A stretch of 64,000 nucleotides of DNA from Coriaria nepalensis. Lineage: Eukaryota > Streptophyta > Magnoliopsida > Cucurbitales > Coriariaceae. This document shows, piece after piece, positions 46,738-59,459 of the stretch. The stretch lies in the NCBI GenBank assembly GCA_027186245.1, contig CP114492.1, positions 4,972,501 through 5,036,500 on the forward strand, written 5' to 3'. The notes beneath the pieces are model-generated. The model saw only the letters and a program-made list of their open reading frames with translations. It had not been told where the DNA came from and made no database searches. Numbering within the stretch: the stretch's first letter is position 1; each line of letters begins with the position of its first letter. The position numbers and the translations under genes are program-made.

Positions 46738-46973
46738 TTCCCCTTAAATGTTCATTTACACAAAGAATATACCTTTTTAGAACCTTACTACAAAAAAATT
46801 AAATAAATAAATTTTAGTGAACAAAAAAGAGTATATTATTCTTATATAATATACACATTAAAAATAACCTCACAAAAAACCTTACAAGGAAAATTCAGTA
46901 GGATAAAACCTCGGTTAAGGGAAAAAGAGTGAAGTGCGTATTTACTAGGAAAGTTGTCTATAATATGAGAAAG

Positions 46974-48978
46974 TGTTAGGAAACATAGGCATGCTTATAA
47001 CAAAATAAATGCAGCTGAAGAAATATTTAAAATTTTATTTCGATCATATCCTAACATACACAGTTTTTATTCAGATCGATCATACACCAATTATATCGGA
47101 TATAATCTATTTTACAGAAATTTCAGGAAATCTCATCAATATTAAATCAAGGTTTAGGATAATGAATGTCTCTTTTGATTTACAAAACTCTTCCTAAGTA
47201 AGATAAGAGATACTCATGTGTTTTCCCTCTAACTGTTATTCCAAACGATTCGTTTTGCATGATTAAATTTCTACTTGATATCTCAACAAATGAGATAATA
47301 AGTTCAGAAAAAAGACTATTTTCACTCTACAAATTTCGGTCAAATAGCTTATGTGAGCTCTCTATGAATTTTAGCTATTATGCCTTGTATTTATAAGGAA
47401 AGGTTATGTCATACTTTTCTAATCTCATTAGGAATCCTAATTGCTTTAAAACACAAAAGTGAGAAAGGCTAAAGCCCATAGCATGGTTGGCCACCCATAG
47501 GTCATACCTATGAGTTATTTAAGCAACCTTTTAATTAATTTTGATTCGAGAAAATTTAATTAATAATCCAACTCATTAATCCTTTAATGTCTGATTATTA
47601 TTTACAAAGCTTGAAGTCCCTTTTATAATTAAATAACAGTTCCTATGTAATTTATTAATTTCTAATTAGTTCAATTCTACACTTAGTTATGCTAGTAGAG
47701 CTGCATGACATTAAATTAACAAATTAATAATTGTCTTTTTGCCTTTATAATCAAATTATAAGTCAAATTATCATTTTATCCCTAAAATAGTTTTGGTCCT
47801 TTTTTTTTCTCAAATGAAACCTTAGTAATGTTATTCCGAAACCTTTTTCTCAAATTATGTTCTACATCATACCAGAAGGGGATTTCATAAACACTTTTAT
47901 GATTTTATTTAATGCCAAATTAAATTTGTTTAATTTAAAACATTTTAATCAAACGGTTAACTTGATATCTCATTATTAATTAACTTTAAACCTCCAAGTC
48001 AAGATTAACTACTAGTAAAGTATCAAAACTACCCGAAAGATGAGAAGTACCATCTTTCGGAAGAACCTGTTATGACCATCATAAACTTATAATAACAATC
48101 CTTCCATCTTCACCAATATCCTGATTCGTCCTAAAGCATGGTATAAATGTTAAATCCTAATAGACATATCATATAGACCATTATACCCTTATTGAATATC
48201 GACAATGGATTTATAGAAACTCTTTTCAAACTATAATACTTTGCAAAGATTCCTTGTTTAATAAAGTATATAATTTGTATGACCTTATTCCAACTACAGA
48301 AGCGATGGATTCTGTCTTGACCACTCATAATCTTTCTAGCCAACACTTCATACCCAATGGTTCACTCTGTGTTCACCCATGGCTAGGGCTAATTGAAATG
48401 ATGTCGAAGTATGTAGTTCGATATTCAAGGAAACCATGGTGTCTCAGGTTGGAGGATCCTATGTAAAATAATCACTAGATAATTCTAATTAGCAGTGAGT
48501 ATAAATTACCATTGAGAAGTATCTAAGTATCACATTCAATACCCTTAGTTTTTACTAAGTGCCCATGCAATCATCATGATTTTTCATTAACACCATTAGT
48601 TGTGAGATTGGTCACCTTAACAATTACGTGATGAAGTACATGATTATCTATTCAGATCAACTAATGTCAATTCTCAAGATCCTATGACAATGAACCGTTT
48701 GTATCTTAAAAAAGTTTTAGCAACTCGAGTCTCTATTAGCATGATCTCTATCATGATCTCTAGAGTGCATAACTTAAGATACTGGATTTTATTATGATAT
48801 GTATTTATAGAATATATAGTATTAATTTCAACAAAATTAATAACATTGATAAGTAATAACTAACTTTCATTAATGGCAATAACTAATGTCTTGCTAATAT
48901 ATGTATAAAGATAGTATCACATAAAGTATTTGTCTCATCGGGTCAAAATCTGATTGACTTGATGGACATACACTTTCA
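46974..48978 (-). mobile_element. Copia-family solo LTR with perfect target duplication
   Basis: The plus-strand edges are TGTTAGGAAACATAGG and CATACACTTTCA, which are the reversed ends of the ~2-kb copia LTR family (TGAAAGTGTAT...TAACA). The flanking five bases are GAAAG on both sides (46,969-46,973 and 48,979-48,983), a perfect target duplication, and the length is 2,005 bp. It sits in the 3' untranslated part of copia B. No coding capacity. It is a close relative of the solo LTR at 59,851-61,830. Confidence 0.92.
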
Positions 48979-48983
48979 GAAAG

Positions 48984-49173
48984 TTGGCTCTTTGGATGTC
49001 CACAATATAAGAAAGTTGTCTCGTCAAAACCTTTACTTACAAAATTTGGTGCGCTTAAACCATGGTGAAGGAAAAAGCTTATAGTACATACTAATTTTCC
49101 TTGATAGAAATATCAGTCAAGATTTTTTAATCAATGCATACAAATTTTATGTATTAATTTTCAAATGTTGTAA
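48984..49173 (-). pseudogene. Copia B RNase H C-terminal end
   Basis: On the minus strand, directly left of the gypsy insertion, the text continues the copia RNase H end: a TFEN...YIKFVCID segment, then KILTDIS and AFSFTMV, the usual sequence around the polyprotein end and 3' untranslated region. The preceding SSSNLTELVF part lies on the far side of the gypsy element at 57,021-57,080. Confidence 0.75.
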
Positions 49174-52100
49174 TGTAACAACTCGCGCTGTTCAGACCGT
49201 TACATTACTATACTTTCCTTGTAAATGTAGAGTATATATATATATATATCCACGAAGGACTTAGTTTCAAAGAAAATTTTTAAAATTTTAGTCATTAAAA
49301 GAGTTCCTTGATTAGTAGCAATATCTATTATATAAAAATATGTTATAGCGCTACTATTAAATGTGCATGTGTCGACTATGAGATCTCAAAATATTTATAA
49401 GAAGGTTTCCAAAATATTGGCCTAAGTCTTCACGACGCACCAAAATATTTATAACTATTACTAGTTACAATATTAGAACGGAAGTTTACAACTTAGCTAT
49501 AGCCTTGGTATCACTACCTCCTCCGTAATCATTGCACTCTCTCGGCAAATTTGTCAGGGTAACTTGATTAGTTGCTTACCCTTAGTGCCTATAACATGGA
49601 ACGTAAGATGCAAGCTTTCGCTCCGCAAGTACAAACATATCTCACAAAACAGTTATAAATGCATCTGATATATGAAACATATAATGTATAATAATTTTAA
49701 AACCTATATTCTTCGTAAGGGTTATTACATGCTTCTATCTTACTCTTTCTTATATTTTCTTACTTTTTCTTTTATTCTACCTTGTGCAGATACCAGTTGC
49801 GAACTTAACCAATGGAAAGATGGGGGGAGTGACCTGATCCAAACTTACCCATGGTCCTTGCATGCCTCGGTATATATTAACTTAATTATTCATGATCCCC
49901 TCTTCATTGGGCCTCGACCCTTCCTTCGAGGGTCAGTACGACACTATCTATTTTATCTCATTTATTTCTAGCTTCAGATACCTCTTAATTTCTTAACATG
50001 AAACATGAGGTAAACTTTGCATGATGCTCATAAGTGCGTATGTTGTTCAAGACTTTTCTATAAACAACAATAATAACAATTATAGCCTTCATAACCCTTA
50101 ATCATTTCATGACTACAAATCACTTAATAACTTAAGCAACCATACAATCATTAAAAACAACTCATCAAGTTTCAAAAATAGTTTCCATGTTCTAGGTGAG
50201 GTTTGTACTTACTTTTCCTTATTTTTTATTTACATAACTTATCATGATCTCCTCTTCATTAGGCCTCGGCCTTTCCTTCGAGAGTTTCTATAATAACTTT
50301 AAATAATAATCCTCTCCTCATTGGGCATCAGCCCTTCTTTCGCGAGGTATTAGCATAATTTTACATAATTATCTCTTCATTGGGCCTCGACATTTTCTTC
50401 GAGAGGTAACATATCATGATCCTCTCTTCATTGGGCCTCAATCCTTCCTTCAAGAGGTTTTATTTCTTACTTCACATTTTATTCCGCTTATTCCTCTCAA
50501 TTTCCTAATATGGATATGAGGTAAATGTGCACAATTCATGTATGAATTAGTTATTAATAAAAAGCTTAATTTTCATAAGCTTTTATATTTAGTTAACTTA
50601 TCTCACTATGCCTTTCTCATTTATTTTTAGGAATCTAACTCCAAATCTTTTCTTATTATAACTTACTTGAGTATCATTTTTACCGTATGATTCAAGCCAT
50701 TCTAGTTAACCCTTGACAACATAATGTCTATGACAACCCTTTCTTAAGTACATAATAGAGGTTTGGATCTTTGTATCTCATAAAACATAACTCCCATTGA
50801 TATGAAATTTTGTTCACATTTATATATGCCTCTTATGTTAGGTCCATAACAGTTTTAGCTCATAATTCTCTACCAACATCATATTAAGATACTGTAAAAA
50901 TTGCAGCTCAAGATTCGTGTATTTTCCCCTTCAGTACTCATTATCTTAGAATGTCTAATATAGTAGATATCGAGGCATCGAGTATGTTGAGGCATTGATT
51001 ACATTGAGTATATTGAGCTATTCATATGTTGGAGCCATCGAGTACGTTAAGGCGTAGAGTTCCTCAGGCCATCGAGTACTTCGCATATTGGAGGCGTCGA
51101 GTACGATGAGGCATCAAGGCATCAAGCCATTAAGTATGTCAAGCCATTGTATACTCCACATATTGGAGGCGTCGAGTACATAAAGCACCTCTAATATTAG
51201 AGGCATCAAGTACTTCGAGGCGTCGAGTACGTCGAGCCATCACATACTCTGCATATTGGAGTCGTCAAGTATGTCGAGCACCTCACATATTGAAGGCATC
51301 GAGTATGTTGAACACCTCATATATTGGAGGTGTCGAGTACATCAAGGCATCGAGCCATCTAGCCGTCAAGTACATCGAGACATTGCATACTCTGCATATT
51401 AGAGGCATCGAGTACATCAAACAAATCATATATTGGAGGCGTCGAGTATGTCGAACACCTCATGTTAACTTCTAAAATTATATAACTCCCTGCTCCAATA
51501 TCTTAAGATTTTGAGTCTTATATCAATTTGAAGGTTATCACATCAAGTTTTATTCTGTACAATTTCAAATTTTATTATGACCATTATCATGGTGAAAAGT
51601 GTATAAGAGTATCTACATGTCTCTATTTTAACTTTAGTTTCTTACATATAACTATTACATAATTTTATCACTGTTCGAAACTTTCTATCATTGGATTCTT
51701 CTAATAGGCTGTTGTTCTATTTTGTTTCATTTTCTAGATTGCAACTTAAACACATAAACCTATAACTCTAAACTATAATCCTCACCTTAAGTTTCAGCAA
51801 ACCCAAGTTGGAGATGAGCGAATATTAATAAAATGTATATTGGCTATCACTAGGCATCATCTCTAAATTTCAAGGAAAGTGTTAGGATTAATAAAAAAAG
51901 TGACGCAAGAAATAACGGATATGCATCAGTTTTCTTGTAAGCTTCTCTCAAGGCATAATTGAAAGAGAGGATACCATGAAATGGAAGGATGCTTAGAACT
52001 ATGATGACTAATCCTTTTTATTTTTCTTAGTTGTCAAATGCAGATGAGATTCAATTATCGAGAGGAATGCTAAGTAATCACCTGTGCTAGTGAGGCGGTG

Positions 52101-52480
52101 AAAATTACACTGTTAACTAACTCACTATATATATGTATATATATATAAACGCATCTTTAAATACTTGTGGGTTTTACTGTATATGTATTCGTATATATAT
52201 ATATATAAACACATACTACTTTTATCTATTATGTTTACTAGCTCTCGTTTTATTATTATTATTTAATAATTAATATTATATGATGAACTAAAGTATAAGC
52301 CACTTGGAGAATAAGAAGTGGTTGTACTATACAACTAGTACCATCTCTTATACTTGGTGCAACTTAAATGTTGGATAGTCTAGCTCAATCCATTTGCTTA
52401 GGACAGCTTTTTAAAATCTAGAAGCTACTTTTATTTAAATATTTCAATTTGTCTCTTGTTTGGAATTCATGGGGTTTATA
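49174..52480 (-). repeat. Gypsy 3' LTR (3,307 bp)
   Basis: The edge TGTAACAACTCGCG at 49,174 matches the solo LTR edge at 28,629. The other edge, GGAATTCATGGGGTTTATA, matches GAAATTCATGGGGTTTACA at 32,762 and carries a mutated terminal CA. Compared with the solo LTR it lacks minisatellite 2 entirely (break near 50,545), which explains most of the length difference. Minisatellite 1 is at 50,235-50,460 and minisatellite 3 at 50,965-51,465. The frame at 51,290-51,475 is repeat translation. Confidence 0.85.
50965..51465. repeat. Minisatellite 3 in the gypsy 3' LTR
   Basis: It has GGCGTCGAGTAC and GTCGAGCCATC cores in longer units containing CATATTGGAGGC, about 55-70 bp. It is related to the array at 31,300-31,995 but has a different internal period. 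Confidence 0.85.
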
Positions 52481-52493
52481 TTCTCTCTTCCTT
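52481..52493 (-). other. Gypsy polypurine tract
   Basis: On the minus strand AAGGAAGAGAGAA directly precedes the LTR start (TATAAACCCC, mutated TG). No such tract flanks the solo LTR at 28,629-32,762, consistent with this copy being a 3' LTR. Confidence 0.65.
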
Positions 52494-53119
52494 ATAACAA
52501 TTTTGTGCTGATGTTTAAACTAGATACATTGTAAATTATTTAAGACTACTTATAATCTCCTCCATAGTCTTATTAATTATATCTTATGCTCGAAACAACA
52601 CTTTAAACATTTTCCCTCTACAAGGAACATCATCTCCTTACTACTAGATTCTCACTTCGGGAATTCAGGTTACACATGTTACCACCGTCAAGTATTTCTA
52701 TTCTGGGACTTCTTACATGGTACCTTGACCACCGTCGATTTTGGCTTCGACCAATTTTAGATATCATTAATAATTTATTCTTGGTCTTTGATCTATGGGG
52801 ATGTGTTGATGTTCAACTAGGGAACTTTTAATAGGACATCTGATTGTCTGCTACAAGATTAATCAAATTGAACTTGAGTTCTAAATTAAGGGCTTAACCC
52901 CTTCTCTATTTTACTCCCACTGAACTTCTTATTTTTGTTTTCTAGATTGTACTAAATGGCAACGAAAACAACAATTCACATATTTTACATGGCATAGTAA
53001 AGGCATAACTAGACATATAACACTCATAAAACATCCTATAAGGCATGTCAGACTATGAGTGCAATGTTATATATTAAATACTTGCACATATTCTATAATT
53101 ACCCCCCCCCCCCCGGTAA
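52494..53119 (-). other. Spacer between integrase end and 3' LTR
   Basis: This is non-coding and about 0.6 kb. It includes an uninterrupted C13 run at 53,102-53,114, read as G13 on the minus strand just past the integrase end. Confidence 0.6.
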
Positions 53120-54410
53120 GTCCTTGAAATTTAAAATAATTATGGGTACTTTTTCTTCATCTCATCTTCTTTTTCCCATGTAGGTTCTTTTATTTTATGG
53201 CTTCACCATAGCCCCTTAACTAGGGGTATAATCTTATCCCTTAGTATCTTCTCCTTATAGTCTAGGATTTGCACTGGCCTTTCTTCATATGACAGGTTTT
53301 CTTGTAGTTGAATAGGTTCGTGTTCTAGTACATGTGAGGGATCAAATACGTATTTATTCAATATAGAGACATGAAACACATTGTGTACTAAGGACATCTC
53401 TGGTGGCATGGCAATATTATAAGCAACTTTGCCAATTTGTTCCAATATTTTGAACGGTTCGATGTATCGTGGGCTCAATTTTTCCTTCTTACCAAAATGC
53501 ATTAGGCCATTCATAGGTAAAAATTTCAAAAATACAGAGTCTCTAATTTGAAACTCCAAAGGTGCCTTTTATCTGCATAGCTCTTCTATCGCCTAAGAGC
53601 GATTTTGTTTCTTTGTTTTATCTTCTTGACTGCTTCAGTGGTAGATTCAATGAAGTCAGACTTCATTAGGCTCCCTTCTTCTATTTCATACCAGTGGACT
53701 GGAGATCTACACTTTCTCCCATATAATATAAAGCTTTATAAGGTGTCATTCCAATAAATATTTGGAAACTATTATTATAGGAGAATTTTATTACAAGCAG
53801 ATATCTATTCAAAGCTCCCTTAAAATCTAAGACACACTCTCGAAGCATATCTTCCAACATTTATATAGTCCTCACTAACTAACCGTCTATTTGGGGATGA
53901 AAAGCCATGCTAAACTTAAGCTTCATTCTCATATCTCGTTGCATGCCTTTCCAAAAAGTGGAAGTAAATCTTCTATCTCGATCTGAAATTATCAATAATA
54001 GCACTCTATGTAATCGAATAATTTCATTCACATATAGCTCTGCTAATAGCTCTAGTGAATGTGTGCATCGTATTGGTAAAAAATGCACTGATTTGGATAA
54101 TCTATCAACAATTACCCAGATTACATCGTGTCCCTTTGTCATTTTAGGGAGCCTTACAGTGAAATCTATAGTGATTTCCTTCCATTTCCACTCGAGAATC
54201 TTAATTGTTTGTAACTCCCCTACCAGATGTTGATTTTCGTCCTTGACTTGCTGACATGTCAGACATGTTTCTATATATTCATCAATGCCCTTCTTCATTC
54301 TTGTCCACCAGAAGTGCTCCTTCAAGTCCTTGTATATCTTAGTTGCTCCTAGATGTACATAATACGAGGTTTCATGTGCTTATGAAAGAATTTGATGTCT
54401 TATTTCATCA
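53120..54410 (-). pseudogene. Gypsy integrase, nearly complete but inactivated
   Basis: On the minus strand, a zinc-binding His-Cys region (AHETSYYVHLG, CLTCQQVK) is followed by the catalytic core with ITIDF (first Asp) and IISDRD (second Asp). At the expected third acidic residue, after HPQIDG, codons read TAG, TTA, GTG, so the catalytic Glu position (53,873-53,875) is Val, with a nonsense codon two before it. A second stop follows before MLEDML. The C-terminal part reads KLSPRYIEPFKILE, HNVFHVSIL and PVQILD, then a WEKEDEMKKKYP tail with stops. Two open pieces survive: 53,879-54,325 and 53,203-53,559. It lies at the deletion joint of the element. Confidence 0.92.
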
Positions 54411-57015
54411 TCCCTTCCTTCGAGAGGTATTAGCATAATTTTACATAAATCTCTCTTCATTGAGCCTCATCCCTTCCTTCGAGAGGTAAAACTTATCATG
54501 ATCGTCTCTTCATTAGGCCATGACCCTTCCTTCGAGAGGTAACTTATCAGTATGCTCTCTTCATTGGGGCTCGACCCTTTTTTTGCGAGGTAACTTATCA
54601 TGATCCTCCCTTTGTTAGGCCTCAACCCTTCCTTCGAGAGGTTAATATGATTCTTATCTTTCAGTATCCCTCTCTTCAAGACAAATGCTTCCTTTTAGAG
54701 GTTTTATTTCTTACCTCACATTTTATTCCACTTATTTCTCTCAATTTTCTAATATGGATATGAGAGAGATAAATATGCAAAATTCATGTATGGACCTATG
54801 CTATTGTTGACTTCAGGAATCAATAATCCATAGCTAATTTAGCATTCATTATAGTCAATCAATTCATGATGACTATTAAACCAATATTATCATCGTAGCA
54901 GTCCATTAATTTATGATGACTCATAAAGCAACATTATCTTCTTAGAAGTCAATAAAGTTCTCGATGACTTATAAAGCAACATCAACATCTTAGTAGTCAA
55001 TCAATTCACAATAATTGATAAGATAATATTAACATCTTAGCAGTTAATCAATTTATGATGATTGATAAAGCAGCATTATCATCTTAGCAGTTAATCTATT
55101 CATCCACTCATTAAATTTTGAAAACATATTCCATATTGTAAGTGAGATCTATACTTACTTGACGCTTGCTTTTACTGGAAAGGTGAATGGGTATACTTTA
55201 ATCACTGCATCAATTGTTCACCTATCTAATCAAGAATTTAATTGAGCTTCCTAAAAGCTTAACTTTCCATAAGCTTTTTTAGTTAGTTAACTTATCTCAC
55301 CATGCATTCCTCATTTATTTTTACGAATCTAGTTCCAAATATTTTCTTATTATAACTTACTTGATTATTATTTTTACCTTATTATTCAAGCCATTCTAGT
55401 TAACCCTTGACAACATAATGTCTAGGCCAACTCTTTTTTAAGTACATAATAGACATTTCAATATTTGTATCTCATAAACCATAACTCTCATTGATCTGGA
55501 ATTTTGTTGACATTTATATATGCCTCTTATGTCAAGTCCATAACATTTTTACCTCATAATTCACTACCAACATCTTATTAAGATATTGTAAATTATAGCT
55601 CAAGATTCGTATATTTGCCCTTTCAAAACTCATTATCTTAATACTGTCGGATATAGCAAATGTCAAGGTGTCGAGTACATTGAGTACATTGAGTACATCA
55701 AGGTATTGAGTACATTGAGTACATCAAACCATTTGTATGTTGGAGGCATTAAGTACGTCATGCCATTGAATAAGTCGGGCCATCAAGTACTTCGTATATT
55801 AGAGGCAGTACTCGAGGCATTGAGGCATCGAGCCATCGAGCCATCGATGGCGTCGAGTACATCAAGCATCTCTCATATTAGAGGTGTCGAGTACGTCAAG
55901 GAATCGAGGTGTCGAGCCATCGAGTACGTCAAGCCATCGCATACTCCGCATATTGAAGGCGTCGAGTGCGTCGAGTGCGTCGAACACCTCATGTTAACTT
56001 CTAAAATTACATAACTCCTCCCTTTAATTTCTTAAAAATTTGAGTCTTATATCAATTTTAAGGTTATCACGTCTAGTTTTAGTTTGTACAATTTTAAAAT
56101 TTATTATGACCATTATCATGGCGAAAAGTGTATAAGAGTACCTATATCTCTATGTTCTAACTTCAGTTTCTTACATATTACTATTATATAATTTTATCAC
56201 TATTCGAAGCTTTCCAGCATTGGATTATTCTAACATGCTGTTGTTCTATTTTATTTCATTCATTTTCTAGATTGCAACTTAAACACATAAACTTATAACT
56301 TTGAAACTATAACCCTTACCCTAAGTTTTAGCTAACCCAAGTTGGAGACGAGGGAAGATTAATAGGATGTATATTGTGTATCACTAGGTGTTGTCTCTAG
56401 ATTTTAAAGAAAGTGTTGGGATTACTAGAAAAGGTGACGCAAGAAATAAAGGATTTGTAGAATTTTTCTTGTAAACTTCTCTCCCGGCATAATTGAAAGA
56501 GAGGATACCATGACATGGAAGGATACTTAGAACTATGATGACTAATCCTTTTTATTTTTCTTAGTTTTCAAACACATGTGGGATTCAATTACCGAAAGGA
56601 ATGCTGAGTAATCACTTGTGCTACTAAGGTGGTGCAAATTACAATGTTAACTTACTTTATATATATATGTATATATATATATAAATATACTTTAAATACT
56701 TGTGGGTTTTACTGTACATGGATTCGTATATATATATACATATTACTTTTATCTATTATGTTTACTAGCTCTCATTTTATTATTATTTAATAATTAATAT
56801 TATATGATGAACTAAGTATAAGCCACTTAGAGAATAAGAAGTGGTCTTACCATGCAACTAGTACATCTCTTAGACTTAGTGCAACTTAAATGCTAGATAA
56901 AGTCTAGCTCAATCCATTTGCTTAGGATAATCTAATTACTTACTTTTTAAAATCTAGAAGCTACTTTTATTTAAAAGCTCAATTTGTCCCTTGTTTGGAA
57001 TTCATGGGCTTTACA
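54411..57015 (-). repeat. Gypsy 5' LTR, inner end deleted (2,605 bp)
   Basis: It aligns with the 3' LTR from the GAGAGGTATTAGCATAATTTTACATAA block (54,431; 50,345 in the 3' copy) through to GGAATTCATGGGCTTTACA at 57,015. It keeps minisatellite 1 (54,411-54,690), a short minisatellite 2 (54,840-55,100) and minisatellite 3 (55,660-55,990). The inner LTR end and primer-binding site are missing, removed with the coding region. The open frames at 54,467-54,679 and 55,706-56,014 are minisatellite translations. Confidence 0.82.
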
Positions 57016-57020
57016 TGCAA

Positions 57021-58070
57021 TGGAAAACCAATTCGGTCAGATTACTACTTGAATAAATATGCTGAATTTCAATTTCATCTTCCATACCTCTCGCTCCTCT
57101 TAAAAACATTTGTGCGCGTCTTCCTTAATATTTTCTTTATACAATGATAAGTTGGATTATCTTTCTTGGAAGGTAAGTCATATGTCCCTTCAATACTTCA
57201 TATTGGAGAGGAATAAAATCTTGCTAATAAATTTACAGAGAATTGCTAAATCAAGTCATGTATCATTAGCAACATACATTAATGCATCTATTGCCCTAAG
57301 GTATGGTACTTCAACACCAAGTACTTATTCGTTATCTTCTCGAGGTTGAGAAAGTTTTTATTCACATGATCAAGTAACCAAACAACCATCAAATGATTCA
57401 ATTAATGTAATTTCCATGTGAAATCGTTTTAGGATCTCTTTTATATAAGTTGATCGATGAATATAAATCCACCGGCTAAATGTTTGATCTCTAGGCTAAG
57501 ATAACTTTTCTAAGATCTTTCATCCCAAAATCTTCCTTGAATAAATGTACTAACTTGAAAGTTCTTTGATACTTTCAATAAAGTTCAAGTCATTATCATA
57601 CATTAAAAATTAATATCCATATTTGTTTTATAATTACACGTGGGAAAATAATATCATTCTTATAACCAAATATTTACTTAGAATGTTTATATTTCTTTTC
57701 CTCGGAATAACAAAACTTATTGAGATTTCTCTATCTTTATAATATTCAAGAACTTGAACCTCTTTTGGGGTCTTATACTTTGTTATGTCTATGGTCTCTT
57801 TATTAGTATTAGCCTTTATAATTCGAGCATTTAATACTTTTACTTTTGGAGGATTTTCTTTAGAGTCGACTGGTCTACCACGCTACAAGCGTATTTTATA
57901 TTAATATTCTAAAATACTAACATATTATCTTATTATGACATTAATTTCATCTAATGTGATTTGATTACAATTTTATGGTTTGTAAATGCATGACATTTTA
58001 TTTGCTATAACATCTTTTGAACTTTTTCTTCAATTCGCTTTGTGCGAGGATCGAGGTGAGATTGTGATAA
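57021..58070 (-). pseudogene. Copia B reverse transcriptase and RNase H remnants
   Basis: Reading leftward on the minus strand, SHLDPRTKRIEEKVQ and KRGRP-like text (58,060-57,870) form the integrase-RT linker. A MYDNDLNFIE segment near 57,600 stands where YVDDLN carries the RT catalytic Asp pair. IHRSTYIKEILKRFHM lies near 57,430, and ALMYLAN...TRPDIAFAVNLLARF decays to MLLMIHDLI and VNLLARFYSSP near 57,290-57,200. EIEIQHIYSSSNLTELVF at 57,030-57,085 belongs to the RNase H end and continues at 49,168 beyond the gypsy element. Stops and frame changes are frequent. The plus-strand frame at 57,110-57,349 is a shadow. Confidence 0.82.
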
Positions 58071-58549
58071 TAGATAATATGTAACATTTTTGTCCAACTG
58101 CGTATTTTCTCTTTTTTCTTTTCAATGATGTGTTATAAAGCTCAACAACTGGTCCATGACTTACAAATAATACATGACCAATTAGCCTCTTATATTAGGC
58201 CGATGGTATATATTCTGGATTATTTAAATATTAATTTAATCCACTTTTAACTTTCTCCAATTTGTTTCATTTTACCTTACTTCAGGTGGTGAGATGTATT
58301 ATTATAATTTAAGGAATCATTATTAGTATTACTGTAACGACCACGATTTAGATTATTATTTCGATTTCGTATATCTCATAATTATAATTTTTGGATTCGT
58401 CACTTTTGGGAATGGAAATAAAAAAAAAGGATGAAAACTATTGATTTTTTGTTAAGACACAAAATCAATTTATTATCTTTTGAAACCATTTTTTTCTCTT
58501 GATTTTGCTACTACAGGAGCACATTCAAGACATCTAAATTATTGACACT
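58071..58549 (-). pseudogene. Copia B gag remnant, tentative
   Basis: Around 58,310-58,400 the minus strand reads RNRNNNLNRGRYSNTNND, like the Arg/Gly/Asn-rich stretch in some copia gag proteins. No zinc knuckle is intact. Its direct adjacency to the integrase-RT linker implies an internal deletion. Confidence 0.45.
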
Positions 58550-59459
58550 TGTTGTAAGTTTATATGGGAGCTCGTAGCATAAATGGTAATTTAAAATGAC
58601 ATAATATATAGATTAAAGTAGGAAACAATTCCAATAACTAAAGAAGAATGATACTTACATCTTGTACACTTACAAAATTGATCCACAAAAACTTCTTCTT
58701 CTCCTCCAATAGGTGTTGCATGAAATCAAATGGGTTCTTCGGGAAGAACTACAAAGGAATTCAAGTTCTTGCCTCTAACCTTGAGCCACACAAATTAATT
58801 TCTCTCAAGGGATTTCTCCCTTAGAGTGTTCAACTCATAGACTATCTAAATTCTCAATTGGAGGAAGAGGGGTTTTTCTATCTATGTACTTCGGCCAATC
58901 TTAGGAATTGTAGGATTATTAGTCAATGATCCCTAGGGTCCTATCTATAGGGTTAAGAGGAGGTTGTATCTTCTAATCAAACTCTAATTTTAATTAAATG
59001 ATTAGTTATGATAATTACTATAATTAATCAAGATAATATTTTGAATAAATCAAAAGAGCCCTCCTCTTACTCAAACACTAAGTGGTTGGCCATGTGTGGG
59101 ACCAAGGGAGTGTTCTACTTCAAGTAAAACTCTCATTACTTTTAATTAATTAACTATCTAAGATAATTACTCTAATTAATCATGATAATAATTCATTAAA
59201 TGATTAAGTGAATCACGTATTTCCCACATGAATGTTGCACCCCATATTGTGCCAAATTTACCCAAGTTTGACTTTTAAATAATTCATAATTAATTGATGA
59301 AATTCCAATTTATTAAATAACCAAATTCTCTTTTAACTCCTTTAAGTCAATTTCACTCTTAATGGACCACATACTATAAGTTCATGGGGAAACCAACAAC
59401 CGGAAGGATAATTTAAAATTTTTTGGATGCCACAATGAACTATGATTGAACCAATAACT
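58550..59459 (-). repeat. Partial copia-family LTR (D1)
   Basis: It starts TGTTGTAAGTT and aligns with the LTR beginning at 59,460: shared blocks include AATGACATAA, ACATC(C/T)TRTACRCTT, TCTTCGGGAAGAACTACAAAG and CTAGAGGAGGTTG-like text. Homology stops at 59,459, where the second LTR begins, so D1 is probably cut by that insertion and its remainder would be beyond the window. Confidence 0.65.

Larger units (their letters stand above)
49174..57015 (-). mobile_element. Ty3/gypsy element with large internal deletion
   Basis: This is a minus-strand element. The 5' LTR is at 57,015-54,411 (truncated), then integrase at 54,410-53,120, a spacer, a purine tract at 52,493-52,481, and the 3' LTR at 52,480-49,174. 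The flanking five bases are TGTAA (49,169-49,173) and TGCAA (57,016-57,020), a target duplication with one transition, which ties both ends to one insertion. Gag, protease, RT, RNase H and the inner 5' LTR end are deleted at the joint near 54,411. The element lies inside the RNase H coding region of copia B. Confidence 0.85.
46420..58549 (-). mobile_element. Copia B: decayed minus-strand copia element hosting two insertions
   Basis: Reading leftward on the minus strand there is an Arg/Gly/Asn-rich gag remnant (about 58,400-58,300), an integrase-RT linker (58,060-57,870), RT and RNase H (57,640-57,021, resuming at 49,168), a 3' untranslated stretch, a polypurine tract (46,738-46,745) and a short 3' LTR (46,737-46,420). 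The series is interrupted by a gypsy element (49,174-57,015) and a copia solo LTR (46,974-48,978). Protease and most of integrase are missing. The 5' LTR is not seen; sequence of another LTR begins at 58,550. Confidence 0.75.

Noticed and set aside
57110..57349. 79-codon plus-strand frame
   Set aside because: It is the antisense of copia reverse transcriptase remnants.
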